Origin: Saccharothrix australiensis
GTDB lineage: Bacteria; Actinomycetota; Actinomycetes; Mycobacteriales; Pseudonocardiaceae
DNA length: 64,000 nucleotides
Direction of reading: 5' to 3'
NCBI RefSeq assembly: GCF_003634935.1
Contig: NZ_RBXO01000001.1
Coordinates: 1,240,001 to 1,304,000 of the forward strand
In this document: positions 15,083 through 24,927 of the stretch, piece by piece
How the letters are laid out: every line of letters starts with the position of its first letter
How positions within the stretch are numbered: position 1 is the first letter of the stretch
Translations under genes and position numbers: made by a program
The notes under the pieces: model-generated
The model's input: the letters and a program-made list of their open reading frames with translations, nothing else
Told to the model about the DNA's origin: nothing
The model's database searches: none

Positions 15083-18000
15083 GTGGCAGTCAACCGCGCG
15101 CCGTTGCTGGTGCGCCGGGCGCGGCAGGAGCGCGCCCGGCGCGAGTGGAGCGCGCCCGCACGGGCGGTGTTCGACCACGCCGGCGGGCCGCTGCGCGTGC
15201 TGGGCGGCCCCGGCACGGGCAAGACGACGCTGCTGGCCGAGGTCGTCGCCGACCGGGTGCTGCGCGGCGGTGCGGCCCCGGAGAGCGTGCTGGTGCTCAC
15301 GCCGAACCGGCGGGCGGCGGTGGCGATGCGCGCCCACATCACCCGGTTGCTGACCGGCCGGGCCGAGGGCGAGGTGCTGCCCACCACGCGGGAGCCGCTG
15401 GTCCGCACCGTGCACTCGTACGCGTTCGCCGTGCTGCGGGCGCGGGCGGTGCGGGCGGGCGAGCCGACGCCCCGGCTGCTGTCCGGCCCCGAGCAGGACG
15501 CGGTGGTGCGCGAGCTGCTGGCCGGTGACGTGAGCATGGGCGCGCCGAGGTGGCCGGAGCGGCTGCGCCCCGCCCTGCCGCTGCCCGGTTTCGCCCAGGA
15601 GCTGCGCGACCTGCTGCTGCGCGCGACCGAACGCGGGCTGGCCCCCGAGGACCTGGTCGAGCTGGGTCGGGCGCACGGGCGGGACGAGTGGGTCGCGGCC
15701 GGCCTGTTCGGCATCCAGTACGAGCAGGTCAACCTGCTGGCCGGGGCCGGGCAGGGCCTCGCGCCGTCGTTCGACGCCGCCGAGCTGGTCGGGAGCGCGC
15801 TGCTGGTGCTCGACACCGAGCCGGAGGTCCTGGCCGCCGAGCGCGCGCGGGTCCGCCACCTGCTGGTCGACGACGCCCAGCACCTCGACCCGGTGCAGTA
15901 CGAGCTGGTCTCCCGGCTGGGCGCGGGCGCGCGGGAGTTCGTCCTGGCGGGCGACCCGGACCAGGCGGTGTTCTCGTTCCGCGGCGCGGACCCGGTGCTG
16001 CTGGCCGAGGCCGACGGCCCCACCGTCGTGCTGCGCGAGGGGCATCGGATGGCGCCGGAGATCCGCGCGGCCGTGGGCAGGCTCGCCGGTCGCCTGCCGG
16101 GCGCGTCGCCGACTCGGGAGGTGACCCCGGTGGCCGGCGCGGGCGCCGTCCGGGTGCGCCTGTTCGCGTCCGGGGCGCAGGAGGCGAGCTGGGTGGCCGA
16201 CCAGCTCCGCCGCGCCCACCTGATCGACGAGGTGCCGTGGTCGGAGATGGCGGTGATCGCGCGCTCGGCGACCCGCGCGCTGCCCGTGCTGCAACGCGCC
16301 CTGCTGGCGGCGGGCGTGCCGGTGGCCGTCCCGACCGACGAGATCCCGCTGGCCAGGCAGCCCGCGGTGGCCCCGTTCCTGGCCCTGCTGAGGTGCGCCG
16401 CGTCGCCCGGCGCCCTCGACGAGGACACGGCGGCGATGCTGCTGGCCTCGCCGCTCGGCGGGGCCGACCCGCTGGCGCTGCGGCGGCTGCGCCGGGGCCT
16501 GCGCCGGCTGGAGATGGCGGCCGGCCGCGACCGCCCCAGCGGTGAGCTGCTGGTCGAGGTCATCGAGTCCGAGGACCGCCTGGCGGCGCTGGAGGACGCG
16601 GAGGCGCAGCCCGCGCGGCGCGTCGCGGGCCTGCTGCGCAAGGCGCGCAAGGGCATCGCCGAGGGACACAGCGTGGAGCAGGTGCTGTGGGACCTCTGGC
16701 AGGCGACCGGCCTGCAAAGCCGCTGGGTCGCCCAGGCGGCGCGGCACGGCACGGCGGGGATGCAGGCCGATCGCGACCTGGACGCGGTGGTCGGCCTGTT
16801 CGAGGCGGCGGCGAAGTACGTCGACCGCCTACCCGGCGCGGGGGCCGACGGCTTCGCCGACTACCTGGCCGCGCAGGAGATCGTCGGCGACACGCTGGCC
16901 GCGTCGGCCCCGGTGGGCGAGGCGGTGACGGTGCTGACGGCGCACGCCGCCGCCGGTCGCGAGTGGACGGTGGTCGCCGTGCCGGGAGTGCAGGAGGGCA
17001 GCTGGCCCGACCTCCGCCTGCGCGGCTCCCTGCTGGGCGTCGAGCGCATGGTCGACGTGCTGGCGGGCGTGGGCGAGCAGGTCTCCGCCATCGCGCCGCT
17101 GCTGGCCGAGGAACGCCGGCTGCTGCTGGTGGCCGCCAGCCGGGCGCGGAGGACGCTGCTGGTCAGCGCGGTGCGGGGGGAGGACGAGCAGCCGTCCCGC
17201 TTCCTGGACGAGCTGGAGGAGTTGTCCACCGACGAGCCCGAGCGGCCCACCCACACCCCGGAGCGCGGCCTGGTCCTGGCCGAACTGGTCGGCGAACTGC
17301 GCCGGGTCGTGTGCTCGGACGACGAGCCTGCGGAGCGCAGGTCCCGCGCGGCGTCCCAACTGGCCAGGCTGGCGGCGGAGGGCGTGCCGGGCGCGCACCC
17401 CGACTCGTGGTACGGCCTGGCCCCGGTCACCACCGACGATCCACTGTGGACGGAGGAGCACACGGTGAGCGTGTCACCGTCCACGGTGGAGGTGCTGGCG
17501 AAGTGCCCGCTGCGCTGGGTGGTGGAGCGGCACGGCGGCCAGGACCCGGCCGAGCTGGCGTCGATCACCGGCACGCTCGTCCACGCCCTGGCCCAGGCCG
17601 CCGCGAACGGGGCCGACGAGCGGGAGCTGCGCGCCAAGCTCGCGGAAGCCTGGTCGGCGGTGGACGCTGGCGCGCCGTGGTTCTCCCGCCGCGAGCGCCT
17701 GCGCGTGGAGCGGATGCTCGACACGTTCCTGGCCTGGCTCGCGTCCAGCCGCGGCCAGTTGACGCAGGTGGCGGTGGAGGAGGAGATCTCGGTCGAGGTG
17801 CCGAAGAAGGAGGGCGGCCCCTGGTTGCGCGTCAAGGGCAGGGTCGACCGGCTGGAAACCGACCGCGACGGCCGTCCGGTGGTGATCGACCTGAAGACCG
17901 GCAAGTCACCGGTGACGAAGGAGGAGGCCCGGCAGCACCCGCAGCTCGCCGTCTACCAGCTGGCGACCGCGCTCGGCGGCTTCACCCACCTGGGGTTGGG

Positions 18001-18244
18001 CACGGAGCCCGGTGGCGCGCGGCTGCTCTACGTGGCGAAGGAGAACAAGAAGACGGGTGCGACCGAACTGGAGCAGGCACCGCTCGACGAGCAGGGCGTG
18101 CGGGCGTGGCTGGAGGCCGTGCAGGCAGCGGCCAACTCCAGCGTGGGCCCCACCTACACGGCAATGGAATCCCCGGACTGCGACCGGTGCCCGGCTCGAA
18201 CCTCCTGCCCCGTGCACGCGTCGGGCAGGCAGGTGAGCCAGTAG
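15083..18244 (+). CDS. adnA: Helicase-nuclease subunit AdnA
   Basis: 1053 residues; with AdnB it forms the actinobacterial AdnAB machine that resects DNA double-strand ends. N-terminal UvrD-like motor: Walker A GGPGTGKTT (residues 41-49), a degenerate motif II LVDDAQHLDP in place of DExx (about 269), GDPDQAVFSFRG (about 295), and a motif VI region LLVAASRARRTLLVSA. C-terminal RecB-like nuclease: VIDLKTGKSP (Asp about 936). A Cys at about 807 (AKCPLRWV) and the terminal cluster CDRCPARTSC (about 1031-1040) are spaced like the Fe-S cysteines of AddB-type nucleases. GTG 15083 gives the family length; no ribosome site is obvious, so it may be leaderless. It lies 537 bases before adnB. Confidence 0.92.
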   Translation: MAVNRAPLLVRRARQERARREWSAPARAVFDHAGGPLRVLGGPGTGKTTLLAEVVADRVLRGGAAPESVLVLTPNRRAAVAMRAHITRLLTGRAEGEVLPTTREPLVRTVHSYAFAVLRARAVRAGEPTPRLLSGPEQDAVVRELLAGDVSMGAPRWPERLRPALPLPGFAQELRDLLLRATERGLAPEDLVELGRAHGRDEWVAAGLFGIQYEQVNLLAGAGQGLAPSFDAAELVGSALLVLDTEPEVLAAERARVRHLLVDDAQHLDPVQYELVSRLGAGAREFVLAGDPDQAVFSFRGADPVLLAEADGPTVVLREGHRMAPEIRAAVGRLAGRLPGASPTREVTPVAGAGAVRVRLFASGAQEASWVADQLRRAHLIDEVPWSEMAVIARSATRALPVLQRALLAAGVPVAVPTDEIPLARQPAVAPFLALLRCAASPGALDEDTAAMLLASPLGGADPLALRRLRRGLRRLEMAAGRDRPSGELLVEVIESEDRLAALEDAEAQPARRVAGLLRKARKGIAEGHSVEQVLWDLWQATGLQSRWVAQAARHGTAGMQADRDLDAVVGLFEAAAKYVDRLPGAGADGFADYLAAQEIVGDTLAASAPVGEAVTVLTAHAAAGREWTVVAVPGVQEGSWPDLRLRGSLLGVERMVDVLAGVGEQVSAIAPLLAEERRLLLVAASRARRTLLVSAVRGEDEQPSRFLDELEELSTDEPERPTHTPERGLVLAELVGELRRVVCSDDEPAERRSRAASQLARLAAEGVPGAHPDSWYGLAPVTTDDPLWTEEHTVSVSPSTVEVLAKCPLRWVVERHGGQDPAELASITGTLVHALAQAAANGADERELRAKLAEAWSAVDAGAPWFSRRERLRVERMLDTFLAWLASSRGQLTQVAVEEEISVEVPKKEGGPWLRVKGRVDRLETDRDGRPVVIDLKTGKSPVTKEEARQHPQLAVYQLATALGGFTHLGLGTEPGGARLLYVAKENKKTGATELEQAPLDEQGVRAWLEAVQAAANSSVGPTYTAMESPDCDRCPARTSCPVHASGRQVSQ

Positions 18245-18781
18245 CGCGCCCCCGATCCGGGAGGCCCGAGCCCCGATCCGGGAGGCCGGAGCCGGAAGCC
18301 GGGGCTGGCCCGCGGTCAGCCGCCGAGCCCAGGAACTCCACCTCCACCCCGCATTCCACCGGCGCGGCATCAGCCGGCCCCACGGCATCAGCCCAGCCTC
18401 CTCACACCCCGCTCTCGAACTCCCTGCGTCCTGCAACGCAACAGGAACACAGCAGGGAAAGCACGGACTCAACGCGCCAGAAAGCTCCGCACGTCCCGGA
18501 TGGTCGTCGGAAGCGCCACGCAAGACGGGAGCGCCACGCAAGACGACCACCCCTTCGATCGGATGCGAATCCGCGGCCGCGATCCACCGTGTGTCCCGTG
18601 TGAGCGGCGTAGGTCAGTGGGTGGGGCGTGCGACGGGAGTGGCGTGGGCCACGGGAGTGGCGTGGCGAGGCCGTCTCTGACACAGTCGTGGGCCGCCGAG
18701 AGCAGGTCGGCGGGTCGCCCGGTCGTGTGATCCGGTCCGTTGCCGCGGGTCGCCGCGGGTTCGGGTGACCGGAGACGGAGA
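18245..18781. other. 537-bp gap between adnA and adnB with short direct repeats
   Basis: I see no convincing gene; the open frames here are Arg/Ser-rich shadows. It holds three local duplications: CCCCGATCCGGGAGGCC twice (from about 18250), an 18-base unit beginning AGCGCCACGCAAGACG at 18512 and again at 18530, and ACGGGAGTGGCGTGG twice at about 18630-18656. In mycobacteria adnA and adnB are adjacent, so this spacer is an insertion relative to that order. A separate adnB promoter is likely. Confidence 0.6.
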
Positions 18782-21700
18782 ATGCGAGTCGTGGCAGTGC
18801 CGGACGAGGGTCGAGCGCAGGTGGGCGAGCTGGGTCAGCTCGCCAGCCCGTTCGAGGTCGCGGAGGCGCTCGGCCTGCCCAAACCGACCCCCGAGCAGGC
18901 GGCGGTCATCGCCGCGCCCACCGCGCCGGCCCTGGTCGTCGCGGGTGCGGGCGCGGGCAAGACGGAGACCATGTCCGCGCGGGTCGTGTACCTGGTCGCG
19001 AACGGTTTCGTCACCCCCGACCGCGTGCTCGGCCTCACCTTCACCCGCAAGGCCGCGCGCCAGCTGTCCGACCGCGTCCGCGCCCGCCTGCGCCGCCTGG
19101 GCGGCTCACCCCTGCTGGACCGCCTGGACCCGAGCGGCGAGCGCCGGGCCGCCGTCCTCACCACCGAACCGGTGATCCTGACCTACCACGCCTACGCGGG
19201 TCGCCTGGTCGGCGAACACGGCCTGCGCCTGCCCGTCGAGCCCGGCGTGCGACTGCTCACCGAGACGGCGGCGTGGCAGCTCGCCCACCGCGTGGTGTCG
19301 ACGTGGGCCGAGGACATCGACACCGACAAGGTGCCCGCGACCATCACCGGCTACCTGCTGGCGCTGGCCGGCGAACTGGGCGAGCACCTGGTCGAGCCGA
19401 CCGACCTGCGCAAGCACGCCGAGTGGCTGACGACGGTGATCGAGTCGGCGCCCAAAGCACCCCGCCAACGCGACGCGCTGCCGGAGAAGCTGAAGGACAT
19501 CGTCAACGCCCAACGACTGCGCGTGAACCTGCTCCCGCTCCTGGAGGCGTACCAGGCGCGCAAGCGCCGCGAGGCGGCGATGGACTTCGCCGACCAGATG
19601 GCGCTGGCCGCACGCCTCGCCGGCGACCACCCCGAGGTCATGCGCGGCGAGCGGGAACGGTACGGCGCGGTCCTGCTGGACGAGTACCAGGACACCGGCC
19701 ACGCGCAGCGCGTGCTGCTCAGGTCTTTGTTCGGCCGCGGCGAGCCGATGTCCGTGACGTCCGTGGGCGACCCGGCGCAGGCCATCTACGGCTGGCGCGG
19801 CGCGTCGGCGGCCAACCTGCCCCGGTTCGTCCACGACTTCCCGCCCGCCCGCAAGTACGGCCTGCTCACCAGCTTCCGCAACCCGCCCGAGGTGCTCGCC
19901 CTGGCGAACGCCGTGTCGGCGCCCCTCCGCGCGGCCGGCTTGGACGTCGACGAACTGCGCGCGCGGCCCGGCGCGGGACCGGGTGACGTCCGGCTCGGGC
20001 TGTTCAGCGACATCCGCGCCGAACTGGACTGGGTGGCCGACACCGTCGCCGCGCAGTGGGAGGACCACCTGGACACCAGCGACGAGCCGCCGACCGCGGC
20101 GGTGCTGGTGCGCAGGCGCGCCGACATGGCCGGCATCGCCGCGGTGCTGCGCGAACGCGGCCTGCCCGTCGAAGTCGTCGGCCTGGGCGGCCTGCTGGAC
20201 GAGCCCGAGGTCCGCGACCTGACGAGCGCCCTGCGCGTCCTGGTCGACCCGCTGGCGGGGACGGCGGCGGCGCGGCTCCTGACGGGATCGCGCTGGCGGG
20301 TGGCCGCCGTCGACCTCGCGGCGCTGTGGCAACGCGCCCGCGAACTGGCGGGCGCGCCCAGCCGCCAGTCGGTGGTGGACAACCCGTTGGCCGTCATCGC
20401 CGACGCCCTGCCCGGTGAACACGCCGAACAAGCGGGCCTGGCCGACGCCCTGGACGACCCCGGCGATCCGACCGCCTACTCCGCCGAGGGCTACCGCCGC
20501 ATCCGGCGGCTGGGCGCGGAGCTGTCCGCGCTGCGCCGCCGCCTGGACCAGCCGCTGCCCGAACTGGTCGCCGACGTCGAGCGCACCCTGCTGCTGGACA
20601 TCGAGGCCATGGCCAGGCCGGGCGGCGTGGGCCGCGCGCACCTGGACGCGTTCGCCGACGTGGTCGCCGACTTCGCCGCCGCCAGCCCGTCCGCCACCCT
20701 GCCCGCGCTCCTGGACTACCTCTACACCGCCGAGCACGCGGAGGACGGCCTGGAGCCCGGCGAGGTCGAGGTAGCCGAGAACCGCGTGCAGATCCTCACC
20801 ATGCACTCCGCCAAGGGGCTCGAATGGCACATCGTGGCCGTGCCGCACGTGGTGAAGGACGTGTTCCCCGGCCGGAAGAAGACGTCCTGCTGGTTGAAGG
20901 CCGTCACCGAGCTGCCCGCGGACCTGCGGGGCGACGCCGAAGACCTGCCCAAGCTGCGCATCCCCGGCGGCGGCAACCGGAAAGAGGTCGAGGAGGCCCT
21001 GGACCGGCATGCGGACGACTTCGAGGACCGGCGGCTCGTGGAGGAGCGGCGGCTGCTCTACGTGGCGCTGACGAGGGCGGAGCACAGCCTGCTCGTCTCC
21101 GGCCACTGGTGGGCCGAGACCGGTGACAAGCCCAAGGGGCCCTCGGCGTTCCTCACCGAACTGCGGGACGCGGTGCTCGCCGCCGACCACCCGCCGGCGG
21201 ACATCACCCACTGGGCGCCACCGCCGGCCGAGGACGAACCGAACCCCTTAGCGTCGCAGGTGAAGTCGGCCGACTGGCCCGCCGATCCGCTGGGCAAGCG
21301 CCGGGCGGCCGTGGCGGAAGGGGCCGAACTGGTGCTGGCCGCCCTGGAACGCCACCTGGCCGAGCCCGAACCGGCCAGGGCGGACACATCCACGACGAGC
21401 CCTGCCACAGCCGACCCTGCCACAGCAGATCCTGTCGCAGCCGACCCTGCCGCGACGGAACCGCCTCACGACCTCCCGCCCGAGCCCGACGACGAGTTCC
21501 CCCCGGAGCCGCCCCACGACTACGCCGACCTCCCGCCCGAGCCCCCGGAGGACTACGCCGAGCCGCCCGACCCGGAGCTTCCCGACGCAGAACCACCCGC
21601 GGAGCCTCTCGACGCGGACCCGCTGAACGCAGGGCCGCCCGACACCGCACAGCCCGACACCGCGCAGCCCGACACCCCGCAACCCGACGACCTCGACGAC

Positions 21701-22372
21701 CCCGAAGGCTGGGCGCGGGACGTGGACGTGCTGCTCGCCGAGCGCGCCGCCGCCGCGGACCGCCGGGAACGGGTCGTCCTGCCCGAGCACCTGTCCGTGA
21801 GCCAACTGGTCGAGCTGGCCGCCGATCCGGACCAACTGGCCCGCCGCCTGCGCCGACCCCTGCCGTTCCCCCCGAACCCGCTGGCCAGGCGCGGCACCGC
21901 GTTCCACACGTGGCTGGAGCAGCGGTTCGGCGCGAGCCGGCTCCTCGACCTGGACGAGCTGCCCGGCGCGGCCGACGAGGGCGCCGCGCCGGACAGCGAC
22001 CTCACCCGCCTCCAGGAGGCGTTCCTGGCCAGCGAGTGGGCGGACCGGACACCGCACGACGTCGAAGTGCCGTTCGAGGCGGAGATCGAGGGACTGTCCG
22101 TCCGCGGGCGCATGGACGCGGTGTTCGCCGACGCCGACGGCGGCTGGACGGTGGTCGACTGGAAGACCGGCGCGGTGCCGGACGAGGAGCGGCTGCCCGC
22201 CTTGTCGGTGCAGCTCGCGGCCTACCGGCTGGCGTGGGCGGCGCTGACGAGGACACCGGTGGAACGGGTGCGCGCGGCGTTCCACTACGTCCGGCACGAC
22301 CACACGCTGCGCCCGGCGGACCTGCTGGACGCGGACGGCCTCCGCGCGCTGATCCGCTCCGTGCCGTCCTGA
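18782..22372 (+). CDS. adnB: Helicase-nuclease subunit AdnB
   Basis: 1196 residues, longer than mycobacterial AdnB (about 1100). Motor domain: Walker A VAGAGAGKTE (about 53-62), GLTFTRKAARQL, an intact motif II LLDEYQD (about 299), GDPAQAIYGWRGA, LTMHSAKGLEW and LLYVALTRAEHSLLVSG. This is the complete ATPase of the pair. Nuclease domain: RGTAFHTWLEQRFG and VVDWKTGA (Asp about 1125). Between them, residues about 860-980 form an unusual Pro/Asp/Glu-rich linker with repeated ATADP, PPEPPxDYA and DTAQP units, which accounts for the extra length. Codon 823, at the linker's edge, is TTA (21248-21250). ATG 18782 follows GGAGACGGAG. Confidence 0.93.
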   Translation: MRVVAVPDEGRAQVGELGQLASPFEVAEALGLPKPTPEQAAVIAAPTAPALVVAGAGAGKTETMSARVVYLVANGFVTPDRVLGLTFTRKAARQLSDRVRARLRRLGGSPLLDRLDPSGERRAAVLTTEPVILTYHAYAGRLVGEHGLRLPVEPGVRLLTETAAWQLAHRVVSTWAEDIDTDKVPATITGYLLALAGELGEHLVEPTDLRKHAEWLTTVIESAPKAPRQRDALPEKLKDIVNAQRLRVNLLPLLEAYQARKRREAAMDFADQMALAARLAGDHPEVMRGERERYGAVLLDEYQDTGHAQRVLLRSLFGRGEPMSVTSVGDPAQAIYGWRGASAANLPRFVHDFPPARKYGLLTSFRNPPEVLALANAVSAPLRAAGLDVDELRARPGAGPGDVRLGLFSDIRAELDWVADTVAAQWEDHLDTSDEPPTAAVLVRRRADMAGIAAVLRERGLPVEVVGLGGLLDEPEVRDLTSALRVLVDPLAGTAAARLLTGSRWRVAAVDLAALWQRARELAGAPSRQSVVDNPLAVIADALPGEHAEQAGLADALDDPGDPTAYSAEGYRRIRRLGAELSALRRRLDQPLPELVADVERTLLLDIEAMARPGGVGRAHLDAFADVVADFAAASPSATLPALLDYLYTAEHAEDGLEPGEVEVAENRVQILTMHSAKGLEWHIVAVPHVVKDVFPGRKKTSCWLKAVTELPADLRGDAEDLPKLRIPGGGNRKEVEEALDRHADDFEDRRLVEERRLLYVALTRAEHSLLVSGHWWAETGDKPKGPSAFLTELRDAVLAADHPPADITHWAPPPAEDEPNPLASQVKSADWPADPLGKRRAAVAEGAELVLAALERHLAEPEPARADTSTTSPATADPATADPVAADPAATEPPHDLPPEPDDEFPPEPPHDYADLPPEPPEDYAEPPDPELPDAEPPAEPLDADPLNAGPPDTAQPDTAQPDTPQPDDLDDPEGWARDVDVLLAERAAAADRRERVVLPEHLSVSQLVELAADPDQLARRLRRPLPFPPNPLARRGTAFHTWLEQRFGASRLLDLDELPGAADEGAAPDSDLTRLQEAFLASEWADRTPHDVEVPFEAEIEGLSVRGRMDAVFADADGGWTVVDWKTGAVPDEERLPALSVQLAAYRLAWAALTRTPVERVRAAFHYVRHDHTLRPADLLDADGLRALIRSVPS

Positions 22373-22401
22373 CCGGAGCGCTGAGCCGGCCAGGGCACCG
22401 T

Positions 22402-22413
22402 CCCTGATCAGGG
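22402..22413. other. Small palindrome and 20-bp direct repeat after adnB
   Basis: CCCTGATCAGGG at 22402-22413 lies within two copies of a 20-base unit (CAGGGCACCGTCCCTGATCA and a close variant). It sits between the convergent adnB and the gene at 22460 and may help terminate both. Confidence 0.35.
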
Positions 22414-22459
22414 CGCCGTCCCCGAACAGGGGCGCACCCGCGCCGGTCGAGCCGTCGGG

Positions 22460-22996
22460 CTAGCTGTTCACGCGCGCGTGGGCAGGCACTTCCCTGAGCA
22501 CGCGGTCGTAGAGGACTTCCAACAACCAGCGGCCGAACAGCGAGGGCCCGAACTCCGTCGAACGGTCCTCCGGCGGCACGACGAGTTCCGCCGCGCCCGC
22601 CTCGTCCACGGCCACCACGCCGATGCCGTAGTAGTCCAACTCGATCAGCGGCCACGGCCGGTCGCCCTGCGGCGCGGGCAGCACCACCGAGCACGGCGCG
22701 AGGGTCATCAGGGTGCCGCACGACTGCAACGCGCGGTCCACCGTCGACTCGCCCACCAGCACGCCGACCAGTTCCACGGCCGGTACGGGCAGGCGGTCGT
22801 GCGCGGCCGGTTCGAACCAGGAACGGAACCACGACGGGTCCGCCTGCGGCGGCCAGCCGTTCGCCGTGCGCCAGTCGTGCACGTCGGCACGGACCCGCAC
22901 GACGGCCGACACCTGGTGGCCGAGCACGGCGACGTCGGGTACGACGATGCCGCGCCAACCGAGTGCCGACGCGGCATGGTGGAGGAGCGGTTGCAC
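22460..22996 (-). CDS. Hypothetical protein
   Basis: A 178-residue protein I do not recognise. GTG 22994-22996 begins MQPLLHHAASALGWRGIVVPDVAVL. It has alternating strands and helices, no signal peptide or membrane segment, and a Trp-rich middle (DWRTANGWPPQADPSWFRSWFEP). Two Cys (QSCGTL, APCSVV) are close together. Codon use is normal for the genome, so it is probably a native lineage-specific gene. It is convergent with adnB and followed upstream, on the same strand, by the DoxX gene 79 bases away. Confidence 0.65.
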   Translation of the reverse strand: MQPLLHHAASALGWRGIVVPDVAVLGHQVSAVVRVRADVHDWRTANGWPPQADPSWFRSWFEPAAHDRLPVPAVELVGVLVGESTVDRALQSCGTLMTLAPCSVVLPAPQGDRPWPLIELDYYGIGVVAVDEAGAAELVVPPEDRSTEFGPSLFGRWLLEVLYDRVLREVPAHARVNS

Positions 22997-23074
22997 TCGG
23001 GCATCCTAGGGCTGGTTGCGGTGACAAGGACAGACCTCGGGTGCGCTGGGTATCGAACCCAACGCCCAGAGTTA

Positions 23075-23455
23075 TCAGAGGGCCGTACGGCGGACGCGCA
23101 GCGCCCAGAGGACCAGCGGCAGTTGGAGGGGGAGCCTGCCGTACGCGAGGGCCTTCGTCGGGGACGACCTCGCCCGGTGGTCGTAAGCCATCTTCACGTT
23201 CGCGGGGAACACCGCGGCGAAGAAACCCGCCGCCAACAACGCGCCGAGACCGCGGGTGCGGGGTGCGGCCACCGCCGCGGCCAACGCCACCTCCGCGACA
23301 CCCGAGGCGTAGGTCCAGCTCCGAGGCTTGCCCGGCAGCGATCGCGGCACGATCGCGTCGTACGGTCCCGGCTTGGCGAAGTGCGTGACGCCCGCCGCGC
23401 CGAGCAGTCCGGCCAGCGCCAGCGCCGACCAGGAACGGGAACGAGTGGGTTCCAT
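23075..23455 (-). CDS. DoxX-family membrane protein
   Basis: A 126-residue membrane protein with four hydrophobic segments (SALALAGLLGAAGVTHF, GVAEVALAAAVAAP, GALLAAGFFAAVFPANVKMA, LQLPLVLWALRV). The spacing and the motif HFAKP...VAEVALA fit the small DoxX/DoxD-like family, often linked to redox stress or electron transport. ATG 23455 is chosen because it begins just before the first membrane segment. It is divergent from the dipeptidase gene. Confidence 0.8.
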   Translation of the reverse strand: MEPTRSRSWSALALAGLLGAAGVTHFAKPGPYDAIVPRSLPGKPRSWTYASGVAEVALAAAVAAPRTRGLGALLAAGFFAAVFPANVKMAYDHRARSSPTKALAYGRLPLQLPLVLWALRVRRTAL

Positions 23456-23514
23456 GGGGTTCACCCTGTCATGTCGCCCGCCCACCGGCTTCTCCAGGGT
23501 TATCCTCCCGCACC

Positions 23515-24927
23515 GTGAGTGGTGATCCGGAAAATCCTGAACATCCCGAGCGCGCGGCCGTCGCCGCGCTGGCCGACGACTTTCTGTCGGACCTGCGCGA
23601 GTGGTTGGCCATCCCGTCCATCGGCGTCGACCCCGCGCACCGCGGTGACGTGCGCGAATCAGCCCAGTGGCTGGCGGACGCGCTCCGCCGCGACGGCTGG
23701 CCCGAGGTCCAGGTCTGGGACGCCGGCCCGGCGCTGCCCGCCGTGTACGCGTGCTGGCCCGCCGAGGACCCCGAGGCGCCGACCGTGCTGGTCTACGGGC
23801 ACCACGACGTGCAGCCGGTCGACCCGGTCGAGCGCTGGCGCCACCCGCCGTTCGAGCCGACGCTGGTCGGCGAGGAGCTGTTCGGGCGCGGCGCGAGCGA
23901 CGACAAGGGCCAGGTCGCGATGCACCTGCTCGGCGTCAAGGCGCACCTCGCGGCCCGCGCCGCCGCCAACCCCGCGGTGACGATCAAGCTGTTCGTCGAG
24001 GGCGAGGAGGAATCCGGCTCGCCCCACCTCGTCCCCCTGCTCGACGACCACCGCGCCGACCTCGCCTGCGACCTGGTGGTGTTCACCGACACGCCGCTGT
24101 ACGCGCGGGACGCGCCGACGATCTGCACCGGCCAACGCGGTGTCTACGGCGCAGAGGTCGTGTTCACCGGTGGCACCTCGGACGTGCACTCGGGCCGCGC
24201 GGGCGGCGGCGTGCCGAACCCGGCGACGGCGATCGCACGCCTCGTCGCCGCCCTGCACGACGACCGGGGCCGGGTGCGGCTGCGCGACTTCTACACGGAC
24301 GTCGTGGAACCCTCCGCCGCCGAACGCGCCGACTACGCCGCCCTCCCGTTCGACGAGGACGTGTGGCTCGCGAACTCCGGTGGCGCGCAGGCCGTGTCCG
24401 GCGAGGAGGGCTGGTCCACGCTGGCACGCGTGTGGGTGCGCCCGACCGCCGAGGTCAACGGCATCCACGGCGGCTACACCGGCCCCGGCCTGAAGACGAT
24501 CGTCCCGGCCGACGCGTCGGTGAAGCTGTCGTTCCGCCTCGTGCCGAACCAACGCCCGGAGCAGGTGGCGGAGGCGCTGCGCGAGTTCGTCGCCGCCCAC
24601 ACGCCGCCCGGCCTGCACGCGGAGGTCATCCCGCTCGGCGACGGCGCACCGCCCTACGCGGCGGACGTGGCGCACCCGGCCGTCGGCGCGCTGAAGGACG
24701 CGGTGGAGGCCGCGTTCGACCAGCCGGTCCGCTTCAGCCGGACGGGCGGCAGCGGCCCGGCGGCAATCCTGCACGACCGGCTCGGCGTGCCGGTCGTGTA
24801 CCTGGGCGCGACGTTGCCGGATGATCACATCCACGCGCCCAACGAGCGCGTCGTCGTGCCGCTGCTGCTCCGCGGCGCCGAGGCCGCCGCCCGCCTGTGG
24901 CGGCTACTCCCGGAGAGGCTGTCATGA
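23515..24927 (+). CDS. M20-family dipeptidase
   Basis: A 470-residue cytosolic zinc peptidase of the M20 family (dipeptidase/carnosinase type). Seen: first metal His in VYGHHDVQP (about 100), bridging Asp in GRGASDDKGQ (about 131-134), catalytic Glu pair in EGEEESGSPHL (about 163-165), a dimerisation domain with RGVYGAEVVFTGG and GGYTGPGLKTIVP, and a late metal His in LPDDHIHAPNE. It starts at GTG 23515. Its TGA overlaps the ATG of the K+ channel gene (ATGA), so the two are cotranslated; the functional link is unclear. Confidence 0.9.
   Translation: MSGDPENPEHPERAAVAALADDFLSDLREWLAIPSIGVDPAHRGDVRESAQWLADALRRDGWPEVQVWDAGPALPAVYACWPAEDPEAPTVLVYGHHDVQPVDPVERWRHPPFEPTLVGEELFGRGASDDKGQVAMHLLGVKAHLAARAAANPAVTIKLFVEGEEESGSPHLVPLLDDHRADLACDLVVFTDTPLYARDAPTICTGQRGVYGAEVVFTGGTSDVHSGRAGGGVPNPATAIARLVAALHDDRGRVRLRDFYTDVVEPSAAERADYAALPFDEDVWLANSGGAQAVSGEEGWSTLARVWVRPTAEVNGIHGGYTGPGLKTIVPADASVKLSFRLVPNQRPEQVAEALREFVAAHTPPGLHAEVIPLGDGAPPYAADVAHPAVGALKDAVEAAFDQPVRFSRTGGSGPAAILHDRLGVPVVYLGATLPDDHIHAPNERVVVPLLLRGAEAAARLWRLLPERLS

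Noticed and set aside
18402..18683. Minus-strand 93-codon open frame in the adnA-adnB gap
   Set aside because: Composition is Arg/Ser-rich and driven by local direct repeats; no ribosome site or conserved feature.
23030..23090. tRNA-like segment (GGGTATCGAACCC)
   Set aside because: The TpsiC-like stretch has no matching acceptor stem, D arm or anticodon arm on either strand.
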